From: Distichodus sexfasciatus
Taxonomy: Eukaryota > Chordata > Actinopteri > Characiformes > Distichodontidae
DNA length: 64,000 nucleotides
NCBI GenBank assembly: GCA_032718565.1
Contig: JAVGVS010000474.1
Location: forward strand, 38,501 to 102,500
Direction of reading: 5' to 3'
Part shown: positions 13,726 through 23,329 of the stretch, piece by piece
Layout of the letters: each line of letters starts with the position of its first letter
Numbering within the stretch: position 1 is the stretch's first letter
The notes under the pieces: model-generated
Databases searched by the model: none
The model's input: only the letters and a program-made list of their open reading frames with translations
Told to the model about the DNA's origin: nothing
Position numbers and translations under genes: made by a program

Positions 13726-14050
13726 TCATTCATTCATTTTCCCAACTGGGGTCGCCGGGACCAGGGCCTATCCCAGGACTGCGGGCGCGAGGCGAGGAGC
13801 AACACGTTCACACAATCACACTTTCAGTCACACCAATTTATCCAATTTAGATTTGCCAATCAACCTACAGTGCATGCTTTTGGCTGTGAGAGAAAACCAG
13901 AGCTCCCGGAGAAAACCCACACGAACACGGGGAGAGCTCGCATACTCTACAACAGAAAGTGCCCGACGGCCAACCCAGGGATCGGATCCAGGACCTTCTC
14001 ACTGTGAGGCAGCGGCGCTACCCAGACTGCGCCGCCACGCCGATGAGCTT
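13726..14050 (-). mobile_element. tRNA-derived SINE, HE1/DANA-like (V-SINE group)
   Basis: On the minus strand it begins with a tRNA-like head (GGCGGCGCAG..., CCTCACAGTGAGAAGGTCC, GGATCC B-box region) and runs through the core seen in zebrafish HE1/DANA (GTGTGGAG, GTTTTCTC, GGAGCTC). It ends in a body containing GGCGACCCCAGTTGGG. A plus-strand relative lies at 37463-37795. Confidence 0.7.
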
Positions 14051-15094
14051 GGGTTTACTTCAACAAATTAAATGAGTTCTGTGATTTTATTTTAGATAAT
14101 ACAGATGTAACCGTGGCACTGTGAGATGCTAAGTCTTTATTGTCGTAGTCACTTATGATGACAAATCATGTATTTTGAGATCCCTGACCAAAGGATCCTT
14201 GCATACAAGTACACAACAAAGTGAGACAAGTTCAAGCTACTGAGGAAAAAAAAAAGTAGCTACCGGTCACGGATTCTTCTTTCTTTGCCAAGGTGGACTC
14301 CATCCTCCGACTCCATCTCCAAGCAACCAATAGCATGCTGTGATGCAATGAGGGTGAACCATGCAGACACAGTAGCCACAGTAGATGACACTTCTGTCAG
14401 TTCAACACCAATTGGAAACACCAGGTACTTGAAAATGGACATCTTGTAAAGAGTTTTTATTTGTCACATGCGTAGATATACAGCCAACAACACACAGTGA
14501 AATGCATCCTGTGAATACAGCGTTATAAGAGGGATCCAGGCGTTCATAGCAGCGTAAATCGATCTGTCCACCAATGGTTTTTGGTTTGGGTACCATTTGA
14601 TTCTCACCATAGTGACAACTTAATTAGTAAGCATGCTAACAAAGTTAACTGCATTGACGTCGTCTGCGCAGGCCCAGAACATCATCCCTTGATAGGGCAG
14701 ACCAGCGTTGTACTCGTTGCTATTCTGGCATGAGGAAAATGGCGTCGTGGTCTGATTTCTCAAACCCTGGACGTGAGACAGCGTTGTAGCCCCGTTTGTA
14801 CGATGTCTAACAGTGGTCTACAGTTTTAACCCGTCGCGTCCAGGGGCAGATTAAGGTGTAAATGGCCCCCAAAGCTACATTTTCTGTTAGCCACTCTGTT
14901 AGTCACAGTGAAACAAATTTGATGGAATAATGTGTGTATCTGTATGCAAACTCTGACTCATGGGAACGAATATTTTGGAGAAATTGTGGCCCAGGGCAGA
15001 AGGTGAAATTAAGTTAAGATTGTAGGAAGAAATGTTATGCTACTGAATCATAACACCAAATTTCAGGTGTTTTTGATCGGTGTCAAATTAGTAG

Positions 15095-15440
15095 TGATTG
15101 GAATTACGGGTCTTTTAAGAGAGTCGGCTCTTATGGCTCGGCTCACTAAAAAAGAGCCGGCTCTTTCGACTCACAAGTGGCTCCTCAGATTTTCTTGTTG
15201 ATTCAATTAATTTATCAAAAATAACGTCAAATTATGTGTAAAATTAATCACTAATGTACAAAACATATATGAAATGTTTATTATTTATGAGGCTTATTAT
15301 ACTCGATATGGAAAGAGTGCTACAAAAAAAACCCCATTTTTGACTAAAAGATCTAATTCCTGATTGTATGTGTAATACTTATAAACTTTTAACTTGTTGG
15401 CACCACGGACCCGTTTCATTTCTGACATTTCCCCCCCCCC
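15095..15440. repeat. Repeat with GAGCCGGCTCTTT motifs (hAT-like, uncertain)
   Basis: The sequence has GAGTCGGCTCTTATGGCTCGG followed by an inverted AGAGCCGGCTCTTTCG, typical of a fish DNA-transposon family with GAGCCG-rich ends. Related GAGCCGATGCTCG / GAATCGACTCCTTTTG words reappear near 19,130, so the original copy may have been split by later insertions. A run of about 14 C lies near 15,431-15,442. Confidence 0.35.
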
Positions 15441-16378
15441 CCCGCGAACCGGGGTGGGTTTGAGACGTGTAACTAAATACAATAAAGTGCATATAACCTG
15501 TTCACCAAGTGAGTTGCCTTACCGCCACCTATGAGCCAGAGATGAAAGTGTTTTTCAAAATAAAACACCCTGTGGACTGCAATGGTCATAAAACAAAAAT
15601 GACATTTTATGATGTTTTATGCAGTAAGGCTATAGGTAAAGCGATTGGAAGTGAGAAGGGGGAGGGCGAAGTAACTAGTATGGGAAAGACTCAGGGAAAC
15701 AAGGCAAATCGATTGTAAGAAAGTTTGAGACGGAGGCAGAATTAAATTAAAAAAAATTAGGTCTCAGAAAGAGGACATGGTCACCCTAGTGGTCACCCTA
15801 GTGTGTGGGAATCAGTGTTGGGAGTAACGCATTACAAAAGTAACGAGTTACAGTAACGGATTACTTTTTGCTGTAATGTAAGACACTACTTATCAATTTT
15901 CTGTGATATTTTACTCGGAACATGTTCAGTAATGCGTGCGTTACAAAGCACTTTTAACCAAAAAGGTATTTGTTTAAAAACAGCAAGACAGCAAGATGCA
16001 GCATTATGCATGACTTATGTTGTGAATCTCTTGAATTCAAAGAGAATAAAGGAATGACAATTGTAAGAAAAAATGCATCTTTTCTTGTCATTATAGTAAG
16101 CATTAATGTGGGTTTTGTTTTGTTTAATGATGAACAAGCCTAGACTTAGTATTTATTCCACCTCTATTATGATGTTATTCAAATTCTGGTCATTTTTCAT
16201 TTGGGCTGTTAATGTTTCTAGGGTTGTCTCTTAAGCCCTTACTGTGCCAGTTATATTAATCATATTGTTTGTAGCCTGCTTAGCACATAATCATTATGCT
16301 ACAAAACATCACCCAGTTTCTAACTGGGCATGTAATGATCTGCAATATTTTTTTCTCATATTAGAATGTCAAGTTGTA

Positions 16379-17910
16379 CAGTTGAGGCCAAAATTATTAG
16401 CCCCCCCAGGAATTATGGAACATTTTCCTAAACTTCTTCCCAATATTTGCAGCATTGATGGAACTTGATATAATCAAACATTCACCAGTGCTATTTAGTA
16501 GCTTTTGGTACATTTTGTAATATAAAATACATTTTTTGGCTTACTTTATATCAAATATAGTAAAACATGGGGTGGTCAAAAATATTAGCCCCATGTGAAT
16601 GTTTGCTTTCAAAACACACCTACAGTAATTAACCAATCAGCTTTGAAACCACACCTGTGCAGTCAATTGGCTTCCTAACAACACCTGTGGTCAATTGGCT
16701 CTCTAACAGCATTCAATCAGCATAAAAAGACTCCAAGGAACACTTGAACACATGAGAGGGACTACTGTTACTTACCATGCCAAAGACAAAGGAAATCAGT
16801 CTAGAGCTCAGAAAGAAGATAGTAGAGGCTCATGATGAGGGGGAAGGCTACACTGCCATTTCCAAGCGATTTACAGTGTCTAGAACTGCTGAGCATTACA
16901 TCATTGCCAAGTACAAGGAGACAAATTCTGTGAGAAACAAACCTGGCCGTGGCCGTAAGTGCAAGATTTCAAGAACTCTGGAGAGGAAAATAGTCAGAGA
17001 TGTCAGCGAGGAGCCCCGGACATCTGCCAAGATGATTGTTGCTGACCTGGCCTCTTGTGGAGTCGATGTTTCAAGGAACACAGTTGTGAGGGCTCTTCAT
17101 CGTGGTGGGCTTCAGGGCCATCGTCCCAGAAGAACCCCTTTACTCAAAGAGCGGCACATCGGAGCCCGACTGAGGTTTGCCCGTGAACATTTGAAAGGTA
17201 AAGATGAGTTTTGGAAGTCTGTGCTTTGGTCTGATGAGACTAAACTGGAACTGTTTGGGCACATGGATGTCGCTTATGTTAGGCGAAGAAAGAGAGAGGC
17301 CTTCAACCCTAGGAACACAGTTCCCACAGTTAAACATGGTGGTGGGAGCATCATGCTGTGGGGCTGTTTTGCAGCCTCAGGCACAGGGAGTCTTCGGGTG
17401 CATGGCATCATGAAATCATGTTTACATTTTGAGGGAGAATATGCAGAAATCTGCTTGTAGTCTAGGCTTAGGTCATCGCTGGGTCTTCCAACAAGACAAT
17501 GACGGGTGGCGGGTGCTCAAAGTGAATGTCGGTGCTCGGAAACCATGCAATTTGGACCAGCTAGAACAATTTGCAATGGAAGAATGGGCCAAAATCCCTC
17601 AGGAGACCTGTGCCAACCTAGTAAAGAACTACTCTAAGAGATTGTTGTCAGTTGTGGCTCAGAAAGGGTACACTATTGACTATTAATGGCCAGGGGGCTA
17701 ATAATTTTGGACGTCTCATTTTTGCCCTTTCTTGTTTCAACTCAGTGTATTAATAAAATATCCTAATTAAACTTAGTGGACGTTGTTTTTTTTTAATAGT
17801 GTATTTGTTTCCAAAATAACAAACACTTGTTGTTAATGGTCATTTTTCATGGAGAAATCAAGAGTGTTGTCTAATTTCATAAGGGGGGCTAATAATTTTG
17901 GCCTCAACTG
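16379..17910 (+). mobile_element. Tc1-type DNA transposon with perfect terminal repeats
   Basis: Both ends carry the same 28-bp terminal inverted repeat (CAGTTGAGGCCAAAATTATT then AGCCCCCC), exact in both copies. Each is flanked by the expected TA (16377-16378 and 17911-17912). A related inner repeat with ATTAGCCCC occurs about 190-200 bp inward on each side (near 16571-16594 and 17690-17716), the IR/DR layout of fish Tc1 elements. Length is about 1.53 kb. The transposase inside is broken. Confidence 0.9.
16777..17686 (+). pseudogene. Tc1 transposase, inactivated
   Basis: The frame from 16777 starts MPKTKEISLELRKK and has the paired-like DNA-binding domain, a GRGRK hook (about residues 57-61), REHLKGK and the first catalytic Asp in WSDETK. 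It loses frame near 17,430, and the continuation (GENMQKSACSLGLGHRWVFQ) lies in another frame. After the second catalytic Asp (QQDND) the sequence jumps straight to WRVLKVNVGARKP. Family members have about 35 codons here, including the NPIE motif with the third catalytic acid. The tail EEWAKIPQ to the TAA after IDY is intact. The frameshift and loss of the catalytic Glu make it non-functional. It is not a host gene. Confidence 0.9.
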
Positions 17911-18079
17911 TATCTTCACAGTTATTTTGGTGAAAGTAACTGAAAAGTTACAGAAGTCATGTAACGATTACAATTCTGAGACAGTAATATTGTAGGTAGC
18001 GGATTACATTTGAATACCAGTAACAAGTAATGTATAGTGTTTTTCCACTTTGCAAGTAACTTGCACAACACTGGTGGCA

Positions 18080-19540
18080 TCTACGTTCTCTCAGATACGG
18101 TCGAAGTTGAATACAACTAACCAATAGTGACACAGGGGGAAGGTGGACCCCTAGAGTGTTCAAAAACGCAAGCACAATACATGAAGACTATAGAATGTAG
18201 GCAAAAGACAGTTTTTAAGGACTAGTTTGGCAAAAAGAGGACACAGAGTGACCTTATTGCATAGCTCCCAAACACTATGCATACATCCACATCTCTACAA
18301 TTTGCATCATAAAAGGATTGTATCAACAGTTGCTCTTTCTCTCAGTTTTCATAATAAATAAACGTGCATTGGGCTAAATTTTATCGCATCAAGTGCTTTG
18401 CCTTGACCATTATAACGGAAGGTGTGGATGGAGGAATATTAGGCTGATTCGCTAAAACAAATTCTAGGTAAGGTATGATTTATGAAGAAAATATTGCTTG
18501 CATGCGTTCGGTTCTATAACTTACTTTTTTGCACGAGACATTTTCAGCTTTTTTTGTGCACACTTTTAGTGTGAATTATAAACGAGTCCCATGAAGTCAG
18601 TTCTAACGTTAACAGGCGGTTTGTTGTCTTGTTGCAATACACAATTTGACCAGGAGATGGCGCTCTTGGCTGTGTTTCCAGCGTTTCAACGTTTCGAATC
18701 TTTTTTTTCTGAATCAGTAGTCTCAGATGTTTCGACCAACAAAAGCCGCATTTCTGCCCCATGTCCAGCCATCACCCGACTTCTCTGTCCAAGAAACAAG
18801 TCATAGAAACTACACAGAGATTATGTATTTATTTACATTTTGATATCGACCCCGATTCTAGTTGTGTCTCTACAGTCTTTGCGAGATTAGATTCCAAGAG
18901 GCGATTCCAGATGTATAGAACAAAATACAAGGGAAGAGATGTTGTGAAACAAGCAATACAGTATTAATAATGCGAATAGCAAGAAATAACCACATGTACT
19001 CAACACGTAACGAAGCACATCATTTAAAATGTTTACTGATTACTGATAATGATTACTTAAAAGAACACAAAGGGCACACTACATGTTCACCATTCTTCAA
19101 TTAAGTAACTTGGAGCGCAGTGGAGACGAGCCGATGCTCGTTTCGAAGAATCGACTCCTTTTGCAATCGACTCGCACCTCCGCGGCAAAATGGTTCGCAA
19201 CACAACATATTTTGGACACGAACACGCAGACTAAACAATGACATATGATGAGTATTTACCCTGCAGTTTATTCACCATCACTAATGTTAATGGTAATGTT
19301 ACTAGATACACTAATTCATTCGAAAATGATTTTGATTCGTTTTGTTTCCTACCTCAGTAACGGACAACTGGAAGAACTTTTAGGCAGGTGTGGCCTAAAT
19401 TTTTAGATTATCCCTAAAATCAACAGGGACGATGCTTTGGGTTTTTACATTTGTGTTTTGTTTTTTGGGGTTTTTTTTTTTAAGTGTGCATCTTTACAAT
19501 CGTTTGGCCAGCTTTCAGCATGGCATTATTCGAAATGTGT
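18080..19540. other. Intergenic DNA with repeat fragments
   Basis: No gene-like frame with splice context was seen. The DNA is AT-rich with pieces related to the GAGCCG-motif repeat near 19,130. Confidence 0.45.
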
Positions 19541-19543
19541 TCT

Positions 19544-20194
19544 TAGGCTACGTTCACACTGCCAGCCACATGGTTCAATTCCGATTTTTTGCTCAGATCG
19601 GATTTGTCTATCTTGACGGTTCACATTCATAACTACAAGTGACCTGTATCTGACTGTAATGTGAACGCATTGGGCCTCCGAAACGTCACGCATGCGCACA
19701 CTGATACGTTTTTACACGGGTCAACTGCGTCACCAACAACAAAAAACGTCATATCCGTGGGACGACGCATGGCGTTAAAAATGGAGGCGTTAGTAGCTCA
19801 CGCATGTATCGCACTTTGCTCTGGAGGACGACAAACAGTGAATCAGCCGTACATGAGCTGGTCGAAAAGGAGGAAAAAAAAGTCGGGCGGCTAGCATTTT
19901 CTGTTATCGCAGCTCTCCTCCATTTTTACCATCATCATCTGCAGGCTGATGATGTCAGCCCATGCGTATAAGCAAAAAGCCACATGAATTCCGATCTGAG
20001 CGTTCACATTCAGGTCGCATGGCCGCGAATCGGATACGTATCGGATTTAATACCACATATGAAAGTGACACAAATCCGATTTGAAAAGGTCAGATTTGCG
20101 TGTCCACACAGCCCTGAAAAGATCAGATCTGTGTCACATTAAGGCAAAAAATCCGATTTGAGTCACTTCAGCATGGCAGTGTGAACGTAGCCTA
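19544..20194. mobile_element. MITE with 21-bp perfect terminal inverted repeats
   Basis: The left end is TAGGCTACGTTCACACTGCC plus A and the right end (20174-20194) is its exact reverse complement. The interior holds repeated TCCGAT, CAGATCGG and GTGACA words of a known fish foldback style, and no transposase. The outer TA could be the target duplication. Confidence 0.75.
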
Positions 20195-20268
20195 ATTGAC
20201 GTCTCCTTGCTACAACAGTCTGTGGTCAACAATCGGAGGTTTGGAATCGGAGTCTGATCGGGTGTTTT
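20062..20268 (+). repeat. Directly duplicated segment, copy 1
   Basis: About 207 bp running from AAAGTGACACAAATCCGAT to GATCGGGTGTTTT, spanning the right end of the 19544-20194 MITE and its flank. It reappears nearly unchanged at 20682-20889. Confidence 0.8.
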
Positions 20269-20683
20269 GGCCTCGTTTACACTGCAGGTCTTGATGCTCA
20301 ATTCTGATTTCTTGCCTATATCCAATTTTTTTGACCTTCTGTTTACACGTTTTTTTAAATTGTGACCCATATCCGATTCGCTTGTTACACGACGTCATTA
20401 AACCGCGATGAAGTACTAAATTGTCGCAGTTTTAATGACGTACAGAACGCAATGCCTAGGAAAATCCAATCTGCCTGTTTACATGACAGTCGCATTGGCA
20501 CATATCTGATTTATATCTGATTTATTTCCACATATGAACGAGGCCTTGAAACCGATCTCAAAATATCCGAATGCATGGGGTTTTTTCCTGTTTACACTGT
20601 CATGGAACAGATCCGATCTGTGTCACATATGAGCAAAAAATCGGAATTGGGTCACATTTAACTGACAGTGTAAACGAGGCCAA
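20267..20683. mobile_element. Second MITE, between the duplicated segments
   Basis: Terminal inverted repeats TTGGCCTCGTTTACACTG (20267-20284) and CAGTGTAAACGAGGCCAA (20666-20683) match exactly over 18 bp. The interior again has CCGATTT / GTCACAT motifs but is distinct from the neighbouring MITE. It is about 417 bp and non-coding. Confidence 0.75.
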
Positions 20684-20889
20684 AGTGACACAGATCCAAT
20701 TTGAAAAGATCAGATTTGCGTGTCCACACAGCCGTGAAAAGATCAGATCTGTGTCACATTAAGGCAAAAAATCCGATTTGAGTCACTTCAGCATGGCAGT
20801 GTGAACGTAGCCTTATTGACGTCTCCTTGCTACAACAGTCTGTGGTCAACAATCGGAGGTTTGGAATCGGAGTTGGATCGGGTGTTTTG
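20682..20889 (+). repeat. Directly duplicated segment, copy 2
   Basis: Near-identical partner of 20062-20268, including the MITE right end (GGCAGTGTGAACGTAGCC) and the following single-copy-looking flank (CTCCTTGCTACAACAGTC). The distance between copies is 620 bp. Confidence 0.8.
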
Positions 20890-21292
20890 ATACCCGAGTT
20901 CAAATTCTGTGTTCACACATGCGCAAACGAAGCGAACTAAAGGAGAAAGCGCTACAGGATCCGAACCAAACACTCCAAACGAACTAACTGTGGAAACGCC
21001 ATTATTTTCGTCCGTAATCTCACGAAATCTCACATCATGTTGGTCCGAACATAAATAAAATATAGATATAAGTTACTGTCGTCAGAAGATTTTTTTTGTA
21101 AACGGCCGATGTATCTGCTCCTTATACCGTCAAGTTTATTCCACATTGTGCCATCACCAGTTGCCAAGTCAGGAAAGAATCAGTTTTAAGAGAAATTCAA
21201 TTTTGCTTTTAAAGATAAGGTCATTCAGAATGTCTCCTACACTAGCCTCGGCATGATGTAATGGCACATTTGATCTGACCTTCTCGTTTTAG

Positions 21293-21361
21293 ACGATATG
21301 AAGCACCATAATCAGATTCAGATTCAGCCTAACTCAAATCCAAGAAGACTAAGACTGAATG
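21293..21361 (+). CDS. Candidate first coding exon of an unidentified gene
   Basis: Bounded by the acceptor ctgaccttctcgttttag and the donor AATG/gtaatt. An ATG at 21298 opens a frame (MKHHNQIQIQPN... ending LRLNG) that leaves in phase 1. The next candidate exon at 22412 supplies the two bases that keep it open. I recognise no family. It may instead be non-coding or spurious. Confidence 0.25.
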
Positions 21362-21734
21362 GTAATTTTTCTTTAAAACGTCTGCAGACCGAGCTTTCTT
21401 GTTTGTGTGCCTCTAATATTTTGTCATCATTTAATTTGCACACACTTATGGCAATTAGGGTGTTTAAAAAAATTAGTCTTAAAAATTCTGCTATTCTCAT
21501 ATTTCACCACTAGAGGCTGCTAAAATGCTAAAATGCAAAAATCGGACTTCTGGATATTCATTCAGGTTTTACTTCTACCTGTTCAGGTAATCAAGTGAAA
21601 TAATATATTCTTTCCGTTTTAAATGATTAGAACCATAATGAATGTCACTTATCTACCTTTCTACAGTCAGGCTAGTAAGGTAGGTAAATCAATCTTAACG
21701 ATGGTGATATTTTAAAATGGCTTCATTCCAACTG

Positions 21735-21924
21735 AAAGTGAGGGCACGCAGTGCACCACAACGAAATGTGACCTCTGCATTTGACCCATCCGTGACGATG
21801 CAGTGGGCAGCTAACATGGGGACCGTACCTTGCTCATGAGTCCTCAGTGGTAACTTTACCGGTCTGGGATTGGAACCGGTGACCTTCTGATCAGCCTAAC
21901 CATTACGCCACCATCTGCCACCCG
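21735..21924 (-). mobile_element. tRNA-derived SINE, second family (copy 1)
   Basis: On the minus strand the head reads GGTGGCGTAATGGTTAGGC (A-box region), then GGTCACCGGTTCCAATCCC (B box). It is followed by a body with GAGCAAGGTACGGTCC and a tail with ATGCAGAGGTCACATTTCG. Related copies lie at 37907-38160, 40152-40372, 55660-55886 and 59400-59600. Confidence 0.65.
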
Positions 21925-22411
21925 ATTTTTTGCCATTGCTGAATGAGAGATGGTGTCACGTGTTCAGCTTTTACATTTTCACAGTAAAAAAAAAAAAATC
22001 TGTAAAAATCTGGATTTAAAAGAGTAAAGGGAGTTTGAGGTTCATCAAGTCCGAGTTCTGGTCTCTCCTTTAAAAATCTTCTGCAAATTGGCACTAAGAG
22101 TTGGTTCACATAATTGAACATGTACAATGAAAACCAGACTGGTTTCAAACTTCTGCGAAAATACTCGAATGTATGTAAGACGCTTCGAGCATTTCTTTTT
22201 CAATGCATATATATACATGCCTTTCGATGCATATGACTGTAACTACTAACATAAAAGCTATAACTGACAGGAAAAAAACTTATAATAGCTGATGAAAAAA
22301 TCGAATTTATTTCAATCAGTTATGCAAAACTGTATTATATATGAACAGACATTTGTTTAAAGATATTTCCCACCTTCTTCCACCCCCACTCTAATGTCTG
22401 TTTCATTTCAG

Positions 22412-22522
22412 GGAATGCAGACAGAGGTGTGGACCAGGCTTCTCAACATAAAGCAGACGAGAGGGAGAGAGACAGATGTCGAGAAAATAAGGATCAAAAG
22501 AAGGTGTTGAGGGCAAAATCGG
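22412..22522 (+). CDS. Candidate internal exon, unidentified gene
   Basis: The acceptor tgtctgtttcatttcag and the donor TCGG/gtaagg bound 111 nt. The frame continuing from 21361 is open throughout and strongly charged (DQASQHKADERERDRC, ENKDQKKVLRAKS), leaving in phase 1. Good splice signals make this the best-supported upstream exon of the cluster. It could instead be a non-coding leader exon of grin2b. Confidence 0.35.
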
Positions 22523-22996
22523 GTAAGGAATGAAGAGGGAGAGAGAGAGAGGAAAAAGGTGTGATGTGGTGTGATTAAAATGCTATATTTATTTTTGCCA
22601 GAATCTGAAGAGTATGTTACAGATTATGAACTGCGCGTTACAACATTAACGTTTCTTACACCCCTTTTACCCCCCCATTCTGTTGATCTCCCTCTTCTCT
22701 TTCTCTGTTTTCTTCTGTTCCTGTAGATGGACCCCTCTCTCTCCGTAAATCTCACTCTCATGCTCACTGTCTGCCTCCCTCTCATTCCCTCACTTTTTTG
22801 TGCGTGTGGGGAGGGTGAGAGAGAGAGAGAGAGAGTCAGATCTCATTGTGGCATTCATAGGCAGACAGCGAACCGCGAACACCTCTGCTGCCAGTTTCCC
22901 CAGTGCGCTGCCACACTCACTGTCTATGGAAAAGGGCTATTTCCCCCTTCTGAACGGAGGACTCGTGTTTTTCTTTTTCTTTTTTCTTTTTTAAAG

Positions 22997-23329
22997 CAAA
23001 AGAGAGTGGAAAGGCGGGGGGGGAAAAGGCAAGAAGGCAAAGGAGGAATTCAAACAACCAGGAGAACAGGAGGAAGGAACTGAGAAAGAGCAAGTGCCTC
23101 CCGCGACTCTCCCTGATATTCAAAAAGAAAGGAGAACGAGAAAGAGAGGACGAGTGGAGAAAAAACGGAAGGCGCCGGAGTATTTATCTTTTTCTTTCGT
23201 TTCATTTTTTTCTTCCTCCTCATCGTGGTGCTGGGAGGCGCGTCGTCCTTCCACCTGTTCGCGCTCTCCGTCATTTGCCTCCTGATTTATTTCTCCATCT
23301 ACGTGGCGTACAATTTCCTCTACCTATGA
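22997..23329 (+). CDS. Candidate terminal exon with membrane-spanning C terminus, unidentified
   Basis: A strong acceptor (ctttttcttttttaaag) precedes 22997. The first part, in one frame, is Lys/Glu-rich (KGKKAKEEFKQP, TEKEQVPPATLPDIQ, TRKRGRVEKKRK). The last part, from about 23,195 to the TGA at 23327-23329, reads best in a different frame as a hydrophobic segment (LLIVVLGGASSFHLFAL, SVICLLIYFSIYVAY, NFLYL). In that tail most third codon positions are G or C (about 25 of 29 over the last codons), unlike the surroundings, which argues for real coding. The frames meet across homopolymers (G8 near 23,017, A6 near 23,160, T7 near 23,205), so one-base assembly errors, an unseen intron or a decayed gene could explain the break. 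A basic segment followed by one or two transmembrane helices suggests a tail-anchored membrane protein. I cannot name a family. Confidence 0.35.

Larger units (their letters stand above)
15815..18075. mobile_element. hAT-like non-autonomous repeat, split by a Tc1 insertion
   Basis: The left end reads CAGTGTTGGGAGTAACGC with repeated AAGTAACGAGTTACAGTAACG. The right end reads GTAACTTGCACAACACTG. The ends are imperfect inverted copies (CAGTGTTG...), and the flanks GTGGGAAT and GTGGCATC could be a decayed 8-bp target duplication. The Tc1 element at 16379-17910 sits inside. A second, inverted copy lies at 41455-41945. Confidence 0.5.

Noticed and set aside
16777..17460. A 227-codon frame as a host DNA-binding gene
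   Set aside because: It lies between perfect Tc1 terminal repeats and matches Tc1 transposase.
22727..23083. A 118-codon frame beginning MDPSLSVNLT as a stand-alone protein
   Set aside because: It crosses a GA microsatellite and a strong acceptor tract at 22,996, so it likely reads through an intron. An exon may begin at 22727, but its use is unclear.
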